DNA from: Paenibacillus cookii
GTDB lineage: Bacteria > Bacillota > Bacilli > Paenibacillales > Paenibacillaceae
DNA length: 64,000 bases
Direction of reading: 5' to 3'
Assembly: GCF_018333375.1 (NCBI RefSeq)
Contig: NZ_BORW01000021.1
Location: 24,805 to 88,804, forward strand
Shown here: one piece after another, positions 58,771 through 64,000 of the stretch
How positions within the stretch are numbered: the stretch's first letter is position 1
Layout: each line of letters starts with the position of its first letter
The notes under the pieces: generated by a model
Databases searched by the model: none
Told to the model about the DNA's origin: nothing
The model's input: only the letters and a program-made list of their open reading frames with translations
Program-made: the position numbers and the translations under genes

Positions 58771-59961
58771 ATGAACCAAGTGAAATACGCCAATATGCTG
58801 AACATGACGGAGCTTGCGACGCCGGAAAATAGATTGTTTCCGTTCGATATCCTGCGCCGGCTTCGAAACGAAACGCCCGTGCGTTATGACGGCAGCCGCG
58901 GCTGCTGGGATATTTTCCGTTACGACGATGTGCAGCGCATATTAAAGGATTCGAAAACCTTCTCCTCCGAAAGGGGGGCAGGAGCCGGCGGCTCCATCCT
59001 GTTCATGGATCCTCCGAAACACAAGCAAATGCGCGATCTGGTCAGCAAAGCATTTACGCCAAAAGCAATTCAGGAGCTGATGCCCCGCATCCAGTCCATC
59101 GCCGAGCATTTGTTGGATGCGGTACCGGAGAACGCCATGGACGTGACGCGTGATTTTGCCACGCCGCTTCCGGTCATCGTCATAGCGGAGCTGCTGGGAG
59201 CGCCGAAAGAAGACCGGGAGCTATTCAAGCACTGGTCCGACGTTCTGGTGGAGAGCGCCGACGATTTGTCCGATGAAGCTTTCCGGCGGATTACCGATAA
59301 GCGGATGAAAGCGATGGGGGAGCTGTACGACTATTTCAAGGGGATTATGGCGCAGCGGGCCATCGAGCCGCAGGACGATCTGATCACGGCGCTTATGAAT
59401 GCGGAGATCGAAGGGGAGAAACTCACGGAAAAGGAGATCGTAAGCTTCTGCGTGCTGCTCCTGGCAGCCGGAAACGAGACGACGACCAATTTGATCACCA
59501 ATGGCGTTCGCGTGCTTACCGAAATTCCGGAGCTTCAGGAAGAGCTGTATCAGGCGCCGGAGCTTATTCCGGCGTTTATTGAAGAGGTGCTGCGCTATTA
59601 CCCGCCGATCGTTGCGATCGGACGCATTGCGAAGGATACGGTGCAAATCGGGGACCGGACCATTGAAAAGGGCGCGCAGGTCATCTCCTGGGTGGGGGCC
59701 GCCAACCGCGACGAATCCCGGTTTGACGACCCGGACGCTTTCCGTCTGGACCGCAAGCCGAATCCGCATATGACGTTTGGGTTCGGCATTCATTTCTGCC
59801 TGGGGGCGCCCCTTGCCAGATTGGAAGGAAAAATAGCGTTCCAAGCGCTGCTCGATCGATTCAAAAATCTTAGGAGAGAACCAGGCGGCAGCATGCAGCC
59901 GATTCAGAGCTCTTTTGTATTCGGCGTCAAAAACTACCCGATGACCATGGACCGCAGATAA
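58771..59961 (+). CDS. Cytochrome P450 (CYP107-like)
   Basis: A 396-residue soluble bacterial P450. The oxygen-binding helix I motif AGNETTTN is at 233-240, the ExxR pair at Glu272/Arg275 (EEVLRYYPP) and the haem-binding loop FGFGIHFCLGAPLARLE with Cys343. AAGGAAAGG lies ahead of the ATG. No ferredoxin or reductase gene is adjacent, so electrons must come from a general partner. Its substrate is unknown; related Bacillus enzymes hydroxylate fatty acids or polyketides. Confidence 0.95.
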   Translation: MNQVKYANMLNMTELATPENRLFPFDILRRLRNETPVRYDGSRGCWDIFRYDDVQRILKDSKTFSSERGAGAGGSILFMDPPKHKQMRDLVSKAFTPKAIQELMPRIQSIAEHLLDAVPENAMDVTRDFATPLPVIVIAELLGAPKEDRELFKHWSDVLVESADDLSDEAFRRITDKRMKAMGELYDYFKGIMAQRAIEPQDDLITALMNAEIEGEKLTEKEIVSFCVLLLAAGNETTTNLITNGVRVLTEIPELQEELYQAPELIPAFIEEVLRYYPPIVAIGRIAKDTVQIGDRTIEKGAQVISWVGAANRDESRFDDPDAFRLDRKPNPHMTFGFGIHFCLGAPLARLEGKIAFQALLDRFKNLRREPGGSMQPIQSSFVFGVKNYPMTMDRR

Positions 59962-60147
59962 GGTTAGGGTATATCCTGTTATTCATGACAGTCCTGTTCC
60001 CGGGCTCCGGGGCAGGGCTGTCGTTTTTATTATGAAAAAACGACCCGAATGCAAGGCAAATCAAAAAACGGTTGCCGCATGGAAGAAAAAATAAAACGTT
60101 TGGAGGTTAGGCAAACGCGGTCAAAGCAGCGGCCGGGGGATGACACC

Positions 60148-60450
60148 ATGTTAAGATTCGAACGGACGCTGCTGAAGCCGGAAGGAGGAACCATATATTT
60201 GACGAGCAGCTTCTACTCGGAGCGTAGGGAGCTTTGGCTGAATTTTTACTATGCGAGTTTCCAGCCGGATCATGAAGTGGAGATTGCCATTGATCCCAAG
60301 GACGGCACGCTGGTGCATTCTCCGGATTCCGGGATTTCATTAAAACATGCCGCGAAGGAATACTCAGACCGGGATCTGCGTTTGCTGCTGTTGTACGGTT
60401 CGCAAACATCGGTGCAAGGGGGATATTATATGCGGTTTTCTTTTTTTTAA
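60148..60450 (+). CDS. Hypothetical 100-residue protein
   Basis: A small protein with no signal or membrane segment: LRFERTLLKPEGGTIYLTSS, then LWLNFYYASFQPDHEVEIAI, and a tail GSQTSVQGGYYMRFSFF. ATG 60148 has GGGGGATG seven bases ahead; longer readings from 60049 or 60079 add a basic, helix-like lead without a better ribosome site. I do not recognise a family. It lies between the P450 gene and the dnaA-like gene on the same strand. Confidence 0.55.
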   Translation: MLRFERTLLKPEGGTIYLTSSFYSERRELWLNFYYASFQPDHEVEIAIDPKDGTLVHSPDSGISLKHAAKEYSDRDLRLLLLYGSQTSVQGGYYMRFSFF

Positions 60451-60519
60451 TCGAAGCATCGGTCCGAATAAGGCCGCTTGTACTTCCAGCTCATGCCCAT
60501 GCCGGATAGATGCGGGCGT

Positions 60520-60646
60520 TTCAAGGCTGCTACGATTTATGATAGAATAGTAAAAGCAGCCTGTACATAAGCATCAGGATCACAGGCATCCGTTTACTGC
60601 GAAGGTTCCGCGAACAGCATTTGCAGGAAAGAACGGGTGCTTTTTT
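60520..60646 (+). promoter_or_regulatory. Putative promoter and structured leader before the dnaA paralogue
   Basis: TTCAAG (60520-60525), 17-base spacer, TAGAAT (60543-60548) make a weak promoter. The leader then holds GCCTGT/ACAGGC arms (60559-60587) and a weak stem AGCATT/GGTGCT ending in six T residues (60616-60646), 44 bases before the ribosome site. It resembles an attenuator; no known leader class fits. Confidence 0.35.
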
Positions 60647-60705
60647 CATAGGCTCAGCCGGGATGATCATTTCGTTTTACTGAACGTATAAGGAGTTGAA
60701 CGCCC

Positions 60706-62076
60706 GTGGAAAGGCAAGTCCAGGAATTATGGCACGAGGTCCTGTCTATGATTCAGAAGAAGATCAGCAAACCCAGTTTCGATACTTGGCTGAAGTCCAC
60801 GAAGGCTGTAAGCCTGCAGGATAATATCCTGGTCATCGGCACGCCGAATACCTTTACGCAGGAATGGCTGGAGAACCGATATGCCAAGCTTATATCCGAC
60901 GCCGTTCGTGAATGCCTGCAGGTCCGGCCCGAGCTTCACATCGTTACGCAGGATGAACTGGCCGCCGCTTCGGAGCAGGCTTCCTCCCAGTCCATGGTCG
61001 CGATCGAAGAGCCTCCTCCGCTCGAACAATCCTATGCGGCAGCTTTGAATCCGAAATATACGTTCGACACGTTCGTCGTCGGTCTCGGCAACCGCTTTGC
61101 CCATGCGGCGGCGCTGGCGGTGGCGGAGGCTCCGGGCAAGGCGTACAACCCGCTTTTCCTCTACGGCGGCGTCGGACTGGGCAAAACCCATTTGATGCAC
61201 GCCATCGGCCATCATGTGCTGGAGCACAATCCGCAGGCCAAAGTGCTGTACCTCTCTTCCGAGAAATTCACCAATCAATTTATTCATGCCATCATGAACA
61301 ACCGCGGAGAAGCCTTCCGCAACAAATACCGCAACATCGACGTCCTTCTGATCGACGATATCCAGTTTATCGCCGGCAAGGAGCAGACGCAGGAGGAGTT
61401 TTTTCATACCTTCAATGCCTTGAAGGAAATGGGGAAGGCGATTATTATTTCCAGCGACCGCCAGCCCAAGGAGATCCCCACGCTGGAGGAACGCCTGCGG
61501 TCCCGTTTTGAGTGGGGACTGATCACGGACATTCAGCCGCCGGATTTGGAAACCCGGATCGCCATCCTGCGCAAAAAAGCCAAAGCGGAACATCTCGACA
61601 TCCCGAATGAAGCGATGGTATATATCGCGAGCCATATCCATACGAACGTTCGTGAGCTCGAAGGGGCCCTGATCCGCGTCATCGCCTATTCTTCGTTGAT
61701 CAATCAGGATATTACCGTGCATATGACGGCCGAAGCCTTAAAAAATATCATCCCCTCATCCCGGCCCCAAACCATTTCCATCCAGGACATTCAGGAGCAA
61801 GTAGGGAGCTACTACGGACTTAAACCGGATGATTTCAAAGCGCGAAAACGTACTAAAGCCATCGCTTTTCCCAGACAAATCGCCATGTACCTTTCGAGGG
61901 AGCTCACGGACCATTCGCTGCCCAAGATCGGCGAAGCCTTCGGCGGGCGGGATCATACCACGGTCATTCATGCCCATGAAAAAATCGCTTCCGTCATCCG
62001 CAAGGACGAGGAAATTCAGCAAACCGTCGCCAAGCTGGCCGAGCACATTAAGAGCCGGGTACAGCCGCGGGTATAA
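60706..62076 (+). CDS. dnaA: Full-length DnaA replication initiator paralogue, not beside dnaN
   Basis: A 456-residue protein with all four DnaA domains: the N-terminal helicase-loading domain (VLSMIQKKISKPSFDTWLKS), a short linker, the AAA+ core with Walker A GGVGLGKT (154-161), Walker B LLIDD (214-218), sensor 1 IIISSDRQPKEIP, box VII LEERLRSRFEWGL and sensor 2 NVRELEGALIRV, and the DNA-binding domain with DFKARKRTKAIAFPRQ and GGRDHTTVIHAHEK (413-426). Nothing essential is missing. GTG start with AAGGAG ten bases ahead. Unlike the chromosomal gene, it is not followed by dnaN and I see no TTATCCACA boxes nearby, so it is probably a second copy. Confidence 0.9.
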   Translation: MERQVQELWHEVLSMIQKKISKPSFDTWLKSTKAVSLQDNILVIGTPNTFTQEWLENRYAKLISDAVRECLQVRPELHIVTQDELAAASEQASSQSMVAIEEPPPLEQSYAAALNPKYTFDTFVVGLGNRFAHAAALAVAEAPGKAYNPLFLYGGVGLGKTHLMHAIGHHVLEHNPQAKVLYLSSEKFTNQFIHAIMNNRGEAFRNKYRNIDVLLIDDIQFIAGKEQTQEEFFHTFNALKEMGKAIIISSDRQPKEIPTLEERLRSRFEWGLITDIQPPDLETRIAILRKKAKAEHLDIPNEAMVYIASHIHTNVRELEGALIRVIAYSSLINQDITVHMTAEALKNIIPSSRPQTISIQDIQEQVGSYYGLKPDDFKARKRTKAIAFPRQIAMYLSRELTDHSLPKIGEAFGGRDHTTVIHAHEKIASVIRKDEEIQQTVAKLAEHIKSRVQPRV

Positions 62077-62216
62077 ATCGTTTTACGTTTGGGCAGGGAA
62101 CATCGATATTCCGACTTGCTTTCGGATCAAACGGCGATTAAAATGAATGGAAATATTAGGGTGAGATTGGCATCCAGAAGGAATGACGACACCGTGATGG
62201 AAAAAGGTGAAGAAAA

Positions 62217-62675
62217 TTGAAAAAAGTCGATTTCGGCAATAGGGAATGCATCATTTTCGTCGGAATCCAAGCTTCCGGGAAGTCGACTTTCTATAAAGAA
62301 AAATTTTTTAAAACCCATATCCGGATTAACCTCGATATGCTAAAAACAAGACATCGGGAGCAAATTTTTGTTGACGCTTCGATCCTGGCCAAACAACCGT
62401 TTGTCGTCGATAATACCAATCCGACTAGAATCGATAGGCAAAAATATATCGAGGTCGCCAAGAAACATCGATTCAAGGTCATAGGTTACTACTTCGTGCC
62501 GGATTATGAGCTATCGCTCGAAAGAAACGAAACCAGGCAGGGAAAAGAACGGGTTGCCGACATCGGAATCAAAAGCACGCTGAAGAAATTGGAGACGCCT
62601 TCATATCATGAAGGGTTCGATGAGCTCTATTGGGTTAGGTCGCAAGACGGGCAATTCGTGGTGGAAGAGGTGTGA
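62217..62675 (+). CDS. P-loop kinase, AAA_33/polynucleotide-kinase-like
   Basis: A 152-residue protein with Walker A GIQASGKSTFY near residues 15-25, an early Asp in INLDML, and VVDNTNPTRIDRQKYIEVAK followed by KVIGYYFV, the lid-to-core pattern of zeta-toxin/T4 kinase-like P-loop kinases. Start TTG 62217 with AAGGTGA six bases ahead; its TTGA overlaps the stop of a seven-codon reading from ATG 62197. It follows the dnaA paralogue by 140 bases. The substrate, a nucleic-acid end or a small molecule, is unknown. Confidence 0.82.
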   Translation: MKKVDFGNRECIIFVGIQASGKSTFYKEKFFKTHIRINLDMLKTRHREQIFVDASILAKQPFVVDNTNPTRIDRQKYIEVAKKHRFKVIGYYFVPDYELSLERNETRQGKERVADIGIKSTLKKLETPSYHEGFDELYWVRSQDGQFVVEEV

Positions 62676-62704
62676 AACCGCTGATCGGGATCAGCGGTTT
62701 TCTT
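62676..62704 (+). terminator. Terminator after the P-loop kinase gene
   Basis: AACCGCTGATC / GATCAGCGGTT followed by TTCTTGTT. Confidence 0.8.
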
Positions 62705-62939
62705 GTTCCTCCTTCGCCGGTTTGCGAAGGTTCTCGGTGAGATTCCGGAGGATTCGATTGGAGTGGGTCACGTAATCCAGCACGGTCTGCAGCTCTTCCC
62801 GGCTGTATTTCGAATACAGCTCAAGCATGGCCTCGTTTAACGGAGCGAACACCTTTTGAATGGCATGCAATTGCGAATATACCGGTCCGGCATAGACGAC
62901 CCTTTGATCGCCCGGATCTTTGGTCCTGCGGATGTAACC
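62691..62939 (-). pseudogene. C-terminal relic of a MarR family regulator
   Basis: The minus strand reads GYIRRTKDPGDQRVVYAG, then NEAMLELYSKYSREELQTVL and DYVTHSNRILRNLTENLRK, the wing and C-terminal dimer helices of a MarR protein. The first half with the recognition helix is missing and there is no start codon. The coding sense stops next to a 30-base inverted repeat at 62945. The stop codon lies inside the kinase terminator. Confidence 0.7.
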
Positions 62940-62944
62940 GGGTA

Positions 62945-62974
62945 ACCGGCCTGGTATACCATACCGGGCCCGGT
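62945..62974. repeat. Inverted repeat at the break of the MarR relic
   Basis: ACCGG-CCT-GGTAT / ATACC-GGG(C)-CCGGT with an ACC loop: 13 pairs with a single bulge. No T tract follows on either strand. Confidence 0.6.
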
Positions 62975-63124
62975 CCAGAGTAAAGGGCGATGCCTGGCTT
63001 TAGCCATACTACCAAGGGCCAGAAGTTATGAGGAAATATGTAACTACATGGAATTTCCTGCGTTTTATTACATAAGCAGCCTAATTCGTTTGCAGGGGAG
63101 GGGATTATCATCAAAGGCGCGATC

Positions 63125-63487
63125 ATGGGTTTATTTATGGTTATTATTTTGGCCGGTTGCTTGAACGATAACGACATGGCATTCACTGGCGAAAGCCAAA
63201 ACTGGTCGGCACGGTACGAAGTATCCCATACCATCGACGATAATCATAGGAATACGCTGACTTTGACTTACGAAGGGGACGACCCGGCTCATGTGGGCAC
63301 CGTAAAATACAAATATGCGGCCACTTCCGGGGAAGGAAGCGGTGAAACGGAATTGTCCGGGCGAAGGGAGATTGTTCATCAAAGCGGCGGCAATGGCGCC
63401 ATCCCGCTGAAAGATTCGATCATCGAGGTGACTGTCGAGTGGAACGGTCATAAAGAAGAGCTGAAGCTCTCTGCCAATAAAAAGTAG
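63125..63487 (+). CDS. Small hypothetical lipoprotein
   Basis: About 120 residues with a lipobox ILAGC near residue 12 and a beta-rich mature part (ARYEVSHTIDDNHRNTLTLT, DSIIEVTVEWNGHKEEL). From ATG 63125 the signal has no basic residue. The frame is open upstream and a strong GGGGAGGGG (63096-63103) sits before ATT 63104, ATC 63107 and ATC 63110; starting there adds IIKGAI with the lysine a signal needs. A non-standard ATT/ATC start is therefore possible. Function unknown. Confidence 0.7.
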   Translation: MGLFMVIILAGCLNDNDMAFTGESQNWSARYEVSHTIDDNHRNTLTLTYEGDDPAHVGTVKYKYAATSGEGSGETELSGRREIVHQSGGNGAIPLKDSIIEVTVEWNGHKEELKLSANKK

Positions 63488-63503
63488 GGATGCGGAAGAG
63501 AAA

Positions 63504-63534
63504 AAGGCTCACCCTGTAAATTCGGATGAGCCTT
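63504..63534 (+). terminator. Terminator after the small lipoprotein gene
   Basis: AAGGCTCA-C-CC / GG-A-TGAGCCTT stem with a TCTCC tail; T tract weak. Confidence 0.6.
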
Positions 63535-63599
63535 CTCCGCAATTCAATATTGAAAGAAAGTAAACATCTCAATGCATCGTCAATGGATGGTTGATGTTA

Positions 63600-63710
63600 T
63601 TACCAGCTAAAACTTTTCGCGATGATCACCAGCAAAATGAACAACACCAGAATCGCTGCCGCATTTCTACCAAAACCGCCGTGACCATATCCTCCAACTA
63701 CTTCGCTCAT
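63600..63710 (-). CDS. YjcZ family sporulation protein
   Basis: A 36-residue protein: a Gly/Tyr-rich lead MSEVVGGYGHGGFGRN and one membrane helix AAAILVLFILLVIIAKSF ending SW. This is the standard form of the YjcZ sporulation peptides of Bacillales. AAGGAGGAG lies just before the ATG on the minus strand. A sigma-K-like promoter is seen upstream, consistent with mother-cell expression late in sporulation. Confidence 0.88.
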   Translation of the reverse strand: MSEVVGGYGHGGFGRNAAAILVLFILLVIIAKSFSW

Positions 63711-63741
63711 TCCATACTCCTCCTTGAATTAAGATACAATG

Positions 63742-63768
63742 TATTATATGGATTGGTAAGGACATGGT
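63742..63768 (-). promoter_or_regulatory. Sigma-K-like promoter of the yjcZ gene
   Basis: On the minus strand AC, 16 bases, CATATAATA fits the sigma-K pattern AC-N16/17-CATANNNTA, 32 bases before the start codon. Confidence 0.45.
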
Positions 63769-64000
63769 AAGGGCATCAAGGCAAAAATAATATGGAATAT
63801 TGCATGCTATCCTATTTTTGAGTGAAAAATATATCTTTTGACTGCTATATCTATCCCTTTCGATCTTACCAGGATGTTAATAACTCAACTTTCGCACCTT
63901 GAAAATTAGTGTTAAGCCTTGATATGACTAGGATTTCTTATTGAAAAATCTCGTTCTTGACAGAAAAACACCTTTCCGTTTGGTAAAATGGAAGTGGATA
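63769..64000. other. AT-rich end of the window without a gene
   Basis: No ORF or hairpin is supported. TTGACA at 63957-63962 may be the -35 of a gene beyond the window. Confidence 0.35.

Noticed and set aside
60550..60650. T-box leader
   Set aside because: GAAGGTTCCGCGAAC recalls the T-box antiterminator, but TGGGTGGTACCGCG and the stem I specifier are absent and the gene is not an amino-acid gene.
60451..62216. Chromosomal replication origin
   Set aside because: No dnaN, recF or rpmH neighbours and no TTATCCACA boxes were seen next to the dnaA-like gene.
1..64000. CRISPR arrays, tRNA, rRNA, insertion sequences, prophage
   Set aside because: No regularly spaced repeats, no CCA-ended cloverleaf sequences, no transposase motifs and no phage genes were found.

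Overview
The window reads as a chromosomal segment of a Gram-positive, endospore-forming member of the Paenibacillaceae, most likely Paenibacillus or a close relative. The grounds are strong AGGAGG-type ribosome sites, frequent GTG/TTG starts, lipoproteins with Bacillota-type lipoboxes, many AraC-type regulators beside carbohydrate-active enzymes, a small YjcZ-type sporulation gene, and a mosaic of B. subtilis-like modules (lpl/yetA, kimA with its riboswitch, azoreductase/HxlR). I see no tRNA, rRNA, CRISPR array, transposase or prophage. Layout. 1-5.2 kb: end of an amino-acid ABC transporter, an SRPBCC protein, an OsmC protein, a thioesterase relic, an M20 amidohydrolase and a small protein with a CHAT/caspase-like His-Cys layout. 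5.3-14 kb: AraC regulator with a secreted beta-helix protein, a lipoprotein, an amino-acid permease, a LysE exporter, a two-component system and a secreted protein. 14.5-19.3 kb: AraC regulator divergent from a large secreted family 8 polysaccharide lyase that is frameshifted. 19.3-26.6 kb: GntR regulator with IlvD-type dehydratase, a DUF6843-like protein, an SDR enzyme and a MocR regulator divergent from an EamA transporter. 26.6-31.8 kb: a complete fructoselysine (Amadori product) operon frlC-A-B-D-R with two near-identical promoter/operator blocks. 31.9-41.7 kb: tandem-repeat protein, an operon with two DJ-1/PfpI paralogues, an Rrf2/thioredoxin-reductase-like pair, an iron-siderophore binding lipoprotein with Fur box, divergent azoR/hxlR, and cardiolipin synthase. 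41.8-44 kb: c-di-AMP riboswitch, terminator and the potassium importer KimA. 44.1-56.2 kb: plant cell-wall (rhamnogalacturonan/galactan-like) locus with GH42 beta-galactosidase, LplB/LplC permeases, binding lipoprotein, membrane AraC sensor, YetA-like and YesU-like proteins; a shared 26-bp motif precedes two of its units. 56.3-64 kb: acetyltransferase, a damaged lipoprotein gene, methyltransferase, cytochrome P450, a full-length dnaA paralogue that lacks the usual dnaN neighbour, a P-loop kinase, a MarR relic, a small lipoprotein and yjcZ. The most unusual items are the orphan dnaA, the CHAT-like stand-alone protein, the repeated promoter/operator blocks of the frl and lpl/yet loci, the DJ-1 fusion operon, the coupled leader peptide in front of kimA, and three genes that each look interrupted by one missing base in a four-base homopolymer. 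All functions are inferred from sequence reading and family knowledge; no database search or structure prediction was run.
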